From: Stigonema ocellatum SAG 48.90 = DSM 106950
GTDB taxonomy: Bacteria > Cyanobacteriota > Cyanobacteriia > Cyanobacteriales > Nostocaceae
Reading direction: 5' to 3'
Length of the DNA: 64,000 nucleotides
NCBI GenBank assembly: GCA_016903675.1
Contig: JADQBA010000018.1
Span: 1 to 64,000, forward strand
The translations under genes and the position numbers were made by a program. Below, one piece after another: positions 44,715 through 54,560 of the stretch; positions within the stretch are counted from its first letter, which is position 1; each line of letters starts with the position of its first letter. The notes below the pieces were generated by a model, which was not told the origin of the DNA, did not search any database, and saw only the letters and a list, made by a program, of their open reading frames with translations.

Positions 44715-45743
44715 ATGAACTTACTCAAAACCGTTGATGCCAAATTCTTCCACAGCGAAATTCCTGCTAAACCGATGGGTAAATATGCTCACTTTATTAC
44801 GCTTCGCATCACAGAATCCTATCCTTTATTTCAGACAGACGGGGAACTCAATAAAGCAAAAGTTCGTGCTGGAATTGAAAATAAAGAACCTATTAGCCGC
44901 TTAGCAATGTTTAAGCGCAAGCAATCCACCCCAGAACGTTTAACAGGACGGGAATTACTACGAAAATACGAAATTGGTGACGCAAAAAACTGTGATTATA
45001 ATGTAGATTTCAGCAAGACGACTCCTGATTGTATTCTTTATGGTTTTGCAATAGGTGATTCTGGTTCTGAAAAGTCTAAAGTAGTCGTAGACACAGCTTA
45101 CTCTATTACTCCCTTTGAAGACTCACACCTCAACTTTACCCTTAATGCTCCTTTTGAAAATGGAACAATGAGCCGTCAAGGGGAAGTGACTAGCAGAATT
45201 AACAGCCAAGACCATATTTTACCTCAAGTCTTTTTCCCAAGCATTGTTACCTTAAAAGATCCCACAGAAGCTGGATTTATCTATGTTTTTAATAATATTC
45301 TCAGAACCCGTCACTATGGAGCGCAAACAACCCGTACTGGTAGGGTGAGAAATGAATTAATCGGAGTGATTTTTGCAGATGGCGAAATTATCAGCAATCT
45401 CCTCTTGACGCAAAAAATCTATGACGTGATGAAGAAAAAAGGAGAAATTAACCCTCCAGACCCTCTTCAGGAAGATGAAGTTTTAAAAGCTGCTACTGAA
45501 GCAATTACTTCTCTGATGAAAGACGAATATATCAGTCATACTGATTTTATTGGTGAATCATTGACACTTCTTTTGAATGAAGTTAAATCTATCACTACTA
45601 ATGAAACTCAATTGCAAGCAATGTTGATGCAAGCAAACACAGAATCATCTACATATGCTCAAACATGGGTTTTGAAACCAGCAAAGAAGGAGAGCAAAAA
45701 AGATACCAAGAGTAATAAAAAAGCTGGTGTGGTTACAGAGTAA
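44715..45743 (+). CDS. csc2: Type I-D Cascade backbone subunit Csc2 (Cas7d)
   Basis: A 342-residue Cas7-family backbone subunit that coats the crRNA spacer. ATG at 44715 follows TTGGAGACACAT; the frame also has an upstream ATG at 44685. Recognised by MNLLKTVDAKFFHSEIPAKP, YAHFITLRITESYPLF, RLTGRELLRKYEI and NILRTRHYGAQTTRTGRVRN, a basic RNA-binding stretch. The C-terminus is lysine-rich. It lies between cas10d (93 bp) and csc1 (5 bp). Confidence 0.92.
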   Translation: MNLLKTVDAKFFHSEIPAKPMGKYAHFITLRITESYPLFQTDGELNKAKVRAGIENKEPISRLAMFKRKQSTPERLTGRELLRKYEIGDAKNCDYNVDFSKTTPDCILYGFAIGDSGSEKSKVVVDTAYSITPFEDSHLNFTLNAPFENGTMSRQGEVTSRINSQDHILPQVFFPSIVTLKDPTEAGFIYVFNNILRTRHYGAQTTRTGRVRNELIGVIFADGEIISNLLLTQKIYDVMKKKGEINPPDPLQEDEVLKAATEAITSLMKDEYISHTDFIGESLTLLLNEVKSITTNETQLQAMLMQANTESSTYAQTWVLKPAKKESKKDTKSNKKAGVVTE

Positions 45744-45748
45744 ATCAA

Positions 45749-46483
45749 ATGTCAATTATTTACCACTGTCAGATAGAACTGCATGATAGCCTATATTATG
45801 CAACTCGTGAGATAGGAAGACTCTACGAAACAGAGCCAGTCATTCACAATTATGCTCTTTGTTATGCCCTAGATCTAGTGGATAGTGAAGCTTACTCCAC
45901 TACCGTTGCAGAACAACACTCATATCGTTATTTCTGCCCCGAACAAGTCCCCAAATATGAGGAGCATTTAACACCGCTCAATGAACAAAAAATTTATGTA
46001 ACTCCAGCACATTCAGTCAACCATTCTACCATCCTCAGCACTTGGAAGTATGCTAACAACAACTACCACGTTGAGATGGAGAAAACTCAAAAGAATATCC
46101 CTAGTTTTGGTAGAACAAAAGAGATTGCACCAGAAAGTAAGTTTGAGTTTTTTATAATTTCTGAAAAATCTCTGACTCAAAAGCCAAAGCAACTACCAAA
46201 ATGGATTCGCTTGGGTAAGTGGATGAGTAAAGCTGAAGTAAAAATCCAGGAAGTTACAAAATTTGAATTAAAAACTGGTGATTTTACTTTTCCTTACCCA
46301 CTTAATCCTCTAGATGTCATGTTTACCCATCAAGTAGTAAGCTACGACGTAGTCAATATGCCCCCTGTGAGTCTAATCCAAAATGTCAGTATCCGCCAAG
46401 GGCAGTATTACGAGTTTGAAAATCCCAGCAAATCTGAAAAACTAAAACTTCCCGCCAGAATGCAGTATCGGTTTAAAGGTTGA
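45749..46483 (+). CDS. csc1: Type I-D Cascade subunit Csc1 (Cas5d)
   Basis: A 244-residue Cas5-family RAMP that caps the 5' handle of the crRNA. The N-terminal IIYHCQIELHDSLYYATREI and IHNYALCYALDLVDSEAYS are typical of Csc1, and DFTFPYPLNPLDVMFTHQVV and MPPVSLIQNVSIRQGQYYEF complete the fold. It starts 5 bp after csc2 and is surely co-transcribed. A 173-bp repeat-containing gap (46484-46656, CGCAGATGAACG-type sequence) separates it from cas6. Confidence 0.92.
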   Translation: MSIIYHCQIELHDSLYYATREIGRLYETEPVIHNYALCYALDLVDSEAYSTTVAEQHSYRYFCPEQVPKYEEHLTPLNEQKIYVTPAHSVNHSTILSTWKYANNNYHVEMEKTQKNIPSFGRTKEIAPESKFEFFIISEKSLTQKPKQLPKWIRLGKWMSKAEVKIQEVTKFELKTGDFTFPYPLNPLDVMFTHQVVSYDVVNMPPVSLIQNVSIRQGQYYEFENPSKSEKLKLPARMQYRFKG

Positions 46484-46656
46484 ATGGAAATGGTGGGCAG
46501 TGCCCACCCTACAATATAAAATTGTAACATCTTATATACGCGGATACACGCAGATAAAATAGATAAATATCCTTACAGCACCTGCGTTCATCCGCGTACC
46601 CTGCGGGAAGCCGCCCAAAGGGCGTCTACATCTGCGTTCATCTGCGGTTCAAAATT

Positions 46657-47511
46657 ATGCCCCACAGCCTCATCCTCAACCTCATCCCCCAATCCCCAAT
46701 CTACCCAGAATTCCTGACTGGTAGACACTACCACGCCCTCTTTCTTACCCTCGTCAGTTCTGTAGATAAAGCATTGGGAGACTATCTACACACATCCAAC
46801 ACAGACAAAGCCTTCACCCTTTCACCCTTACAAGTCCTACGAAATCATCAAACTCACCAACACAAAAATCATCACACTCTGCAATTTTCCCATCCACGCC
46901 CAATTCCTCCAGGTACATCCTGTTGGTGGCGCATCTCCCTATTGGATGATACCCTTTTTAGCAAGCTGACTTCACTGTGGCTCAATCTTAACCCCAAACA
47001 TCCCTGGCATTTGGGTTCTGCGGATTTATTTATTACCAGCATTCTTGGAACACCGCAATCAACACAACCTTGGGCAAATGCTTGCAGTTATACACAATTG
47101 TATGAGAAAGCAAGCGATCGCCATCGTCTAATGACCTTAAGCTTTGCTACCCCTGTAGCCTTTCGTCAAGGAGGATATGATACCGTCTTGCCAAACCGAG
47201 AATGTCTGTTCAACAGTCTTCTCAGTCGCTGGAACAAATATAGCGGTATTGAATTTACCAACATCCCCATTGAGTCAATTTATCCAAGTTTTTGCAAAAT
47301 ACATACCGAAGTCATCAACAACTATGACAGCAAATTTATTGGGTGCGTTGGCGAAATAAACTATCGGATTCTAGGAGATGTTGAACCAATGGCAATTAAG
47401 CAAATGAACACCCTTGCTAACTTTGCCTTGTACGCAGGAGTTGGACGTAAAACAACTATGGGGATGGGAATGACTCGTCGCCTATCAATAAATATTGAAA
47501 GCCATGAATGA
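46657..47511 (+). CDS. cas6: CRISPR pre-crRNA endoribonuclease Cas6
   Basis: A 284-residue Cas6 with two ferredoxin-like halves. The C-terminal glycine-rich loop GVGRKTTMGMGMTRR is diagnostic, and SFATPVAFRQGGYDTVLPNR is the usual second-half strand. The N-terminus (SLILNLIPQSPIYPEFLTGR, YHALFLTLV) fits the first half. It should cut the array repeat to leave the 8-nt ATTGAAAC handle. It overlaps cas4 by 8 bp. A second, different Cas6 is encoded at 54561-55718. Confidence 0.92.
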   Translation: MPHSLILNLIPQSPIYPEFLTGRHYHALFLTLVSSVDKALGDYLHTSNTDKAFTLSPLQVLRNHQTHQHKNHHTLQFSHPRPIPPGTSCWWRISLLDDTLFSKLTSLWLNLNPKHPWHLGSADLFITSILGTPQSTQPWANACSYTQLYEKASDRHRLMTLSFATPVAFRQGGYDTVLPNRECLFNSLLSRWNKYSGIEFTNIPIESIYPSFCKIHTEVINNYDSKFIGCVGEINYRILGDVEPMAIKQMNTLANFALYAGVGRKTTMGMGMTRRLSINIESHE

Positions 47512-48097
47512 TACAGAATATATTCCTATTGCTGCATTAAACCAATACGCTTATTGTCCGCACCGCTGTTGGCGAATGTCTTGTGCAGGTGAATTTGTTG
47601 ATAACCAATATACAATTGAGGGGACAAGTTTACACGAACGTGTCCACACCACAGGAGAAGGACATCGCGAAGAAACCTGGGAAATTCGAGCGATTTGGTT
47701 GAAATCAGACAAATATCAACTTATCGGTAAAGCTGATTTGATTGAATCGGAAAACGGTGAGTGGTATCCTGTTGAATACAAGCGTGGAAAAAAGGGTGAA
47801 TGGGATAACGATGAGTTGCAAGTTTGTGCTCAAGCGTTGTGTTTAGAAGAAATGACAGGACAATGTATTAGTATTGGTTATATCTACTACGCGCACTCGC
47901 ATCAACGTCAGTTAGTGGAAATGACCGATGAACTGCGTCAAAGTACAATCAGTACCATTGAAGCTGTTCAAATTCTGCTATTGACTGGTGCGATGCCAAA
48001 AGCTGTCAAAACCAATCGCTGTAATGGATGCAGCCTGAAGTTGCAATGTTTGCCAGGTACTGCTGACAAAGTAGGACGCTATCACGAACCTGAATAA
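47504..48097 (+). CDS. cas4: CRISPR-associated exonuclease Cas4
   Basis: A 197-residue Cas4, the PAM-trimming factor of spacer acquisition. The iron-sulfur cysteines are present: C18 (or C22) in YAYCPHRCW, and three in NRCNGCSLKLQC. The RecB-like nuclease motifs are IGKADLIES (motif II), EYKRGKKG (motif III, E-x-K) and QVCAQALCLEEM. ATG at 47504 overlaps the end of cas6. A 178-bp gap with GCAGATGAAC repeats separates it from cas1. Confidence 0.93.
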   Translation: MNDTEYIPIAALNQYAYCPHRCWRMSCAGEFVDNQYTIEGTSLHERVHTTGEGHREETWEIRAIWLKSDKYQLIGKADLIESENGEWYPVEYKRGKKGEWDNDELQVCAQALCLEEMTGQCISIGYIYYAHSHQRQLVEMTDELRQSTISTIEAVQILLLTGAMPKAVKTNRCNGCSLKLQCLPGTADKVGRYHEPE

Positions 48098-48275
48098 TTG
48101 GTTTGTAGTAAGGGCTAAAGCCCTTAACATTTCTGCTGATCACTAAAGCACTCACTACGAAGAAAGAATGGGATTTTTAACCGCAGATGAACGCAGATGA
48201 ACGCAGATGAATGCAGATTTTTGGTGTGTTCAATAGTGGATTTTGGTTAATCATTAATAAATAGTGTAGAGAATC

Positions 48276-49280
48276 ATGGGTACTGTTTATATCACTCAAG
48301 AAGATGCTTTTATCGGCAAAATCGATGAACGTCTCACTGTTAAGTTTGATAAAAAGACGATTTTAGATGTCCCGTTATTGAAAGTAGATGGTGTTGTGGT
48401 TTTAGGGCGTGCCACTATTTCACCCGCGACAATTTCTGAACTGCTTCAGCGTCACATTCCACTGACGTTTTTGACAGAAAATGGTCGTTATTTGGGACGG
48501 TTAGAACCAGAAGTTTCTAAAAATATTTTTGTTCGCAAAGCACAATGGCAAGCATGTGGAGAGTCACCCCAAGCTATCCATTTAGTACAAAGTTTTGTGC
48601 GCGGTAAACTCAAGAATTACCGTAATGTTCTTTGTCGTCGGCAGAGAGAATCTACAGACCTCGATTTATCAGTTCATATCACTCGCGTGGAAGGGGCGAT
48701 CGCACCAATAGATAGCACTCACAGCATCAATTCCCTTCGCGGTTTGGAAGGTGCAGGTAGTGCAGCTTATTTTGGCTGCTTTAATCAACTCATTCGCAAT
48801 CTAGAGTTTGAGTTTAAAAAAAGAGTCCGCCGTCCGCCTACCGATCCAGTCAATTCCTTACTCAGCTTTGGCTATTCTTTATTACGCCACGACGTTCAAG
48901 GTGCAGCTAACATCGTTGGCTTTGACCCGTATTTAGGATACCTCCACTGCGAACGTTATGGTAGACCATCTCTAGCATTGGATTTGATGGAAGAGTTTCG
49001 TCCCCTAGTGGTGGATGCAGTGGTGTTATCTGCACTAAATAAGAAGCTGTTAACTCCTACAGATTTTGTGGCGGAACCATTAAGCGGTGCTGTTTCCCTC
49101 ACCCCTGAAGGACGAAAAACTTTCTTGCGACTATACGCACAGAAAAAGCAATCCGAATTTAAACATCCTGTGTTGGGATACAAATGTACTTACCAGGAAG
49201 CGTTTGAACTCCAAGCTAGATTATTGGCGAAATATTTAATGGGGGAAATCGAGAAATATCCGCCTTTGGTTTGGAAGTAG
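48276..49280 (+). CDS. cas1: CRISPR integrase Cas1
   Basis: A 334-residue Cas1 that integrates new spacers with Cas2. The metal-binding residues are in RGLEGAGSAAYF (Glu), YLHCERYGRPSLALD (His) and DLMEEFRPLVVD (Asp/Glu). The N-terminal beta domain opens MGTVYITQEDAFIGKIDERL. Length is normal. cas2 follows after 22 bp. Confidence 0.95.
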   Translation: MGTVYITQEDAFIGKIDERLTVKFDKKTILDVPLLKVDGVVVLGRATISPATISELLQRHIPLTFLTENGRYLGRLEPEVSKNIFVRKAQWQACGESPQAIHLVQSFVRGKLKNYRNVLCRRQRESTDLDLSVHITRVEGAIAPIDSTHSINSLRGLEGAGSAAYFGCFNQLIRNLEFEFKKRVRRPPTDPVNSLLSFGYSLLRHDVQGAANIVGFDPYLGYLHCERYGRPSLALDLMEEFRPLVVDAVVLSALNKKLLTPTDFVAEPLSGAVSLTPEGRKTFLRLYAQKKQSEFKHPVLGYKCTYQEAFELQARLLAKYLMGEIEKYPPLVWK

Positions 49281-49302
49281 GCACTGGAGGTGAAAAGTTG
49301 CC

Positions 49303-49575
49303 ATGAATGTTGTTGTATCTTATGATATATCTGAAGATAACCGTCGCACTAAAATCCACAAAGTCCTGAAATCCTACGGTCAGTGGGTGCAGTATAGTGT
49401 TTTTGAGTGCCAGCTTACTGATACTCAGTATGCTAAACTGCGATCGCGCCTAAGCAAACTCATTCAGCCCGATACCGATAGTATCCGATTTTACTTTCTA
49501 TGCGCCTGCTGTTTTGGTAAAGTCGAACGTATCGGTGGTGAACAACCCCGCGACAATACTATATTCTTTGCCTAA
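49303..49575 (+). CDS. cas2: CRISPR adaptation protein Cas2
   Basis: A 90-residue Cas2. MNVVVSYDISEDNRRTKIHK carries the conserved beta1 aspartate; SYGQWVQYSVFECQLTD and SIRFYFLCACCFGKVERIGG are characteristic. It is the last cas gene before the leader, 228 bp from the first repeat. Confidence 0.95.
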   Translation: MNVVVSYDISEDNRRTKIHKVLKSYGQWVQYSVFECQLTDTQYAKLRSRLSKLIQPDTDSIRFYFLCACCFGKVERIGGEQPRDNTIFFA

Positions 49576-49802
49576 AGTGCGGATGGGTAGGTGTAGAAAA
49601 AGAACCTCAGAAAATAATGGCTGAAGTGTTTGTGGTACAAGGCTTTGCGAATAAAAAAACTCTTAAACCATCCGCACCCCTTACCAGGACTGCATTTCAG
49701 CCATTTACACTCTACCCAATCTCCATTTCTCATGCTATGATTATCTCATCCGCACGAATGTACCTTGAAAACCTCATACTGACTAGCTTTTAGGCGACCG
49801 CA
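49576..49802 (+). promoter_or_regulatory. CRISPR leader
   Basis: The 227 bp between cas2 and the first repeat form the AT-rich leader, which should hold the pre-crRNA promoter and integration signals. A 10-bp inverted pair, GTGCGGATGG (49577-49586) and CCATCCGCAC (49668-49677), flanks about 80 bp. The core CATCCGCAC recurs in direct orientation at 49747-49755, 47 bp from the first repeat. The three matched motifs could bind a regulator or an acquisition factor. Confidence 0.75.
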
Positions 49803-52800
49803 GTGGAAATTTCCCTTACTCCCTATTAGGGATTGAAACAAACAGTCTGGATACGGCGAGTATGCCATCATGACGTGGAAATTTCCCTTACTCCCTATTA
49901 GGGATTGAAACCCTCCATCTGGCGAAACTGAAGATTTTGGTGCGCCGTGGAAATTTCCCTTACTCCCTATTAGGGATTGAAACGAGCCAACAATACCGGA
50001 AATTATCGCTAACAGATGTGGAAATTTCCCTTACTCCCTATTAGGGATTGAAACGATCAAGAGCCAATTCATACCCGAACAATGCCTGGTGGAAATTTCC
50101 CTTACTCCCTATTAGGGATTGAAACCTCTGGATTATCATCTACTGCTCGGATTATTTCGGTGGTGGAAATTTCCCTTACTCCCTATTAGGGATTGAAACC
50201 AAGAAACGCGCTCTATCGAAGAAGAAACACGAAAAGTGGAAATTTCCCTTACTCCCTATTAGGGATTGAAACACCGACACAGAAATCTTTAGCTCAGGAG
50301 GTAGTTGGTGGAAATTTCCCTTACTCCCTATTAGGGATTGAAACACTGCAACGCTGTATTGAAGGGCCGGCATGACCTAGTGGAAATTTCCCTTACTCCC
50401 TATTAGGGATTGAAACCAATCCTAATTTCATTGAAAAATAAAAAAAATGAAGTGGAAATTTCCCTTACTCCCTATTAGGGATTGAAACGGCTTGGCGCGG
50501 GAGTAATTCCCATGAAGTGATTCTGGTGGAAATTTCCCTTACTCCCTATTAGGGATTGAAACGCAAATCTTTTTGATCCGGAGGGATGGGAAAACCCTGT
50601 GGAAATTTCCCTTACTCCCTATTAGGGATTGAAACAAACTGGGTTCCATTTTACCAGTCGAAATGCCAACAAGTGGAAATTTCCCTTACTCCCTATTAGG
50701 GATTGAAACAAGCTAAGGGAAAAACTACGAGCCAGAATTATGGCAGTGGAAATTTCCCTTACTCCCTATTAGGGATTGAAACAACTAATCTGCTGGGCGA
50801 AGGCACACGGTAAACCCAGTGGAAATTTCCCTTACTCCCTATTAGGGATTGAAACCTTTCATCCCAAGGCGGTACACAACCCTCGTGGAGTGGAAATTTC
50901 CCTTACTCCCTATTAGGGATTGAAACCCTTAAGGGGGAACTAATAGCTTCCACTGCCTCTAGTGGAAATTTCCCTTACTCCCTATTAGGGATTGAAACCC
51001 CTACCGCAAAGAGGATTCGGACATATATTAAATGTGGAAATTTCCCTTACTCCCTATTAGGGATTGAAACCCGGCAGATCCAAGCTTAGATCCAACCCTT
51101 GAAAGTGGAAATTTCCCTTACTCCCTATTAGGGATTGAAACTCAGGGAGGGGTGTTTCGGCTTTTAAATTACCTCAAAGTGGAAATTTCCCTTACTCCCT
51201 ATTAGGGATTGAAACAAAGCTTAGTGATGCCCAAATTAGAGCGACGAATGTGGAAATTTCCCTTACTCCCTATTAGGGATTGAAACGCACCGTGGAATAA
51301 GAATAAGGGCGATCGCACTGCAGTGGAAATTTCCCTTACTCCCTATTAGGGATTGAAACTCCCGGTAGTATTTGAGATAGCCGTTTTCAAGGTGGAAATT
51401 TCCCTTACTCCCTATTAGGGATTGAAACATATCCCTCTTGCAGCAGCATCGAAGCGTTTGCGGTGGAAATTTCCCTTACTCCCTATTAGGGATTGAAACC
51501 AGCTCCTCCTCAGTGAGGTCGGGCAATGTCAATGTAGTGGAAATTTCCCTTACTCCCTATTAGGGATTGAAACGAAAATGGCTGGATGCAGTTCGAGGTG
51601 GATTGCGACGAGTGGAAATTTCCCTTACTCCCTATTAGGGATTGAAACCCACCGAGCATCATACAGCAGGTACAATGTACTGGGGTGGAAATTTCCCTTA
51701 CTCCCTATTAGGGATTGAAACCTGCGATCGCATAATCCAACTCTGAAACATTTGCCGTGGAAATTTCCCTTACTCCCTATTAGGGATTGAAACCTGCCAC
51801 CACCGAACATTATTCCTCCAGCCAGGCGAGTGGAAATTTCCCTTACTCCCTATTAGGGATTGAAACTCATCCCCGTAGTCTCCATCTTCAGAAATCAGAG
51901 GTGGTGGAAATGTCCCTTAGTCCCTATTAGGGATTGAAACTCGCTGCTATTTCAGAAGCAGCGTCTACCCCAAATTGTGGAAATTTCCCTTACTCCCTAT
52001 TAGGGATTGAAACATCTAATTGCTGACTACGAAAGGAACGGTAAAACGTGGAAATTTCCCTTACTCCCTATTAGGGATTGAAACTAACGGTGACTAAGCA
52101 TCAAGAATTGACCATTGAGTGGAAATTTCCCTTACTCCCTATTAGGGATTGAAACTTTCCGATTGAGTATACATCTTATAAAATACAGGTGGAAATTTCC
52201 CTTACTCCCTATTAGGGATTGAAACGTACATATATTTAGACTGCTCCGCCCATGCTCGGTGGGTGGAAATTTCCCTTACTCCCTATTAGGGATTGAAACC
52301 GAATAGAATAGTTCGCGGTATAACCAAAATGCAGTGGAAATTTCCCTTACTCCCTATTAGGGATTGAAACATCGCTTCTTGCTACGCTGCGCAATCCAAA
52401 ATCTGTGGAAATTTCCCTTACTCCCTATTAGGGATTGAAACACCCCTTCAATTAATGAAGCGATGCTGCGCGATCGAAGTGGAAATTTCCCTTACTCCCT
52501 ATTAGGGATTGAAACAATTGAACGACCCGTGCTAGAACGGCAGATGTACCGTGGAAATTTCCCTTACTCCCTATTAGGGATTGAAACCACATCGACGGAC
52601 GGCAGGCAGACATTCTTTAGAGTGGAAATTTCCCTTACTCCCTATTAGGGATTGAAACGAGGGAATTTCTTGACTCAAATCTAGTTTGTAAAGTGGAAAT
52701 TTCCCTTACTCCCTATTAGGGATTGAAACCAAATTCCCCAGCCCCAACTTACAATACTATTTTTTGTGGAAATTTCCCTTACTCCCTATTAGGGATTGAA

Positions 52801-53947
52801 ACACATGGGGATCGAGGGCGATCGCCACCAGTAGGAGTGGAAATTTCCCTTACTCCCTATTAGGGATTGAAACAAGCAGAACGTAGTAAGGCATAAAATA
52901 GAAAATGTGGGTGGAAATTTCCCTTACTCCCTATTAGGGATTGAAACCTTATTCCCGCATACTGGGCAGATGTAGCGGTCTGTGGAAATTTCCCTTACTC
53001 CCTATTAGGGATTGAAACACCTATAATATAGTTACAGATACACAAATGGGTAGTGGAAATTTCCCTTACTCCCTATTAGGGATTGAAACTTTTTATACCA
53101 CACCCTAGACATAAATAGCGATGTGGAAATTTCCCTTACTCCCTATTAGGGATTGAAACCCACATTCAGCGCGTGAGTGGGCATAGCGATTTGGGGTGGA
53201 AATTTCCCTTACTCCCTATTAGGGATTGAAACCCACCTTCCGGCCCTGCAAATGTTCCAGTAAAGCGTGGAAATTTCCCTTACTCCCTATTAGGGATTGA
53301 AACCTCTCAAGACTATATCTTTTGACGACGAGTCCAGTGGAAATTTCCCTTACTCCCTATTAGGGATTGAAACAATCGGGATTGTAGGCAATTTGTATAA
53401 AATCAAAGTGGAAATTTCCCTTACTCCCTATTAGGGATTGAAACCTAACGATTTCCCCAAGCTTAGCTAATCCTTGAAGTGGAAATTTCCCTTACTCCCT
53501 ATTAGGGATTGAAACTTTTCATTGATAAGTCCCAGGAAACTTCATCTTTGTGGAAATTTCCCTTACTCCCTATTAGGGATTGAAACGTATATTCCTGCGC
53601 TTCCAAAAGGATTAGCCGAAGTGGAAATTTCCCTTACTCCCTATTAGGGATTGAAACTTAGCGATCGCCGCCCCTGATTTATCGTAAAGCTGTGGAAATT
53701 TCCCTTACTCCCTATTAGGGATTGAAACCTGTCCGTATGGTTGCCGCTATTCAAGGCAAAGAGGTGGAAATTTCCCTTACTCCCTATTAGGGATTGAAAC
53801 GTTATCTTCGCTGACCCGTATCCTGTAATGGTGCTCCGTGGAAATTTCCCTTACTCCCTATTAGGGATTGAAACAGACCGACTGTCCTGAATAGTTTCAA
53901 AATGAGTGAAGTGGAAATTTCCCTTACTCCCTATTAGGGATTGAAAC
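49803..53947 (+). CRISPR. Type I-D CRISPR array, 58 repeats and 57 spacers
   Basis: I counted 58 copies of a 37-nt repeat: GTGGAAATTTCCCTTACTCC followed by CTATTAGGGATTGAAAC. Spacers are 32-38 nt. The repeat holds a GGAAATTTCC palindrome, a TCCCT-ATT-AGGGA stem-loop and the standard ATTGAAAC handle. All copies look identical except the one at 51904-51940, which has two substitutions (GGAAATGTCC and TTAGTCC). Even the last repeat (53911-53947) is intact. The position next to cas1-cas2, the leader and the ATTGAAAC end all agree with transcription on the plus strand. Four spacers contain a perfect GCGATCGC. Confidence 0.98.
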
Positions 53948-53972
53948 GTCCAGTGTCGGGTTAAATGAATTC

Positions 53973-54383
53973 TTAACGGTCTGGGAGTGTGGTGAATGCC
54001 GGAACCCCGTCCGGTATCACATGAAAAGGCTTTTTCTCCTGTGTCCAGAACACCATCTTGGGGCCTTCAAAAATTGAAGGATCGTCCAGAGTGCCGACTT
54101 TGACAACGAGTCCGCCCTGCGCTTTAGGTGAGCGGGCGGCAATATGTACCCCACACTCGCCACAGAATTCACGAGTGGGCTCCCCTTCAGCGCCTTCAAG
54201 TTTGAAGCTCTTGGGTTGGCCTTGCGTGTAGTGGAAGTTGCCCGCTTCAATTCCGATAAATAGGTTTCCTGCGCCTTAGGATATTTTTTGACATGTTTCG
54301 CATAGGCAAAGAGCGTGCATGGGTATCTCCCCAGAAATTTCAAATCTCAAAGCACCGCAGTAGCAGCCGCCAGTCAGAGCCAT
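53973..54383 (-). pseudogene. GFA-family (glutathione-dependent formaldehyde-activating-like) gene with one nonsense codon
   Basis: Read from ATG 54383, the minus strand encodes MALTGGCYCGALRFEISGEI, then PMHALCLCETCQKIS, a TAA (54276-54278), and in the same frame GAGNLFIGIEAGNFHYTQGQ, EFCGECGVHIAARSPKAQGG and MVFWTQEKKPFHVIPDG, to a normal stop at 53973. All zinc-binding cysteines of the GFA/CENP-V fold are kept. The single in-frame stop replaces the first Gly of the usual KISGGAGN. Full length would be 136 residues. The gene is more GC-rich than its surroundings. It begins 26 bp after the last CRISPR repeat, convergent with the array. Confidence 0.85.
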
Positions 54384-54560
54384 TGTCATTCTCCGATGTT
54401 TAGTGCCTAACAACTTATTGTACTTAATCCGTCCAGATGGTTATATAGGCTATCGCAGTCAGCCTGTTGATTCTAACAAATTTCTCTCATATTTACAGCG
54501 GTTGTTTATTGAAAAAAGAAGAGGGTAAAATATTTAACATCATTCCTATAGCATCCGGCG

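Noticed and set aside
46484..46656. Gap between csc1 and cas6 as a site for another gene or array
   Set aside because: It holds dispersed repeats of the GCAGATGAACGCAGATG type, also present at 48180-48215 and 10780-10808; no frame or CRISPR repeat is present.
50176..52648. Short open frames inside the CRISPR array (about 60-65 codons on both strands)
   Set aside because: They consist of repeat units read through spacers and are products of the 37-nt repeat, not genes.
54276..54278. Programmed recoding of the in-frame TAA in the GFA gene
   Set aside because: TAA is not a recognised selenocysteine or pyrrolysine codon and no recoding structure was seen; a nonsense mutation or sequencing error is simpler.
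54017..54343. 108-codon minus-strand frame after the array
   Set aside because: It is a wrong-frame reading of the GFA-family pseudogene at 53973-54383, whose own frame shows the conserved cysteines.
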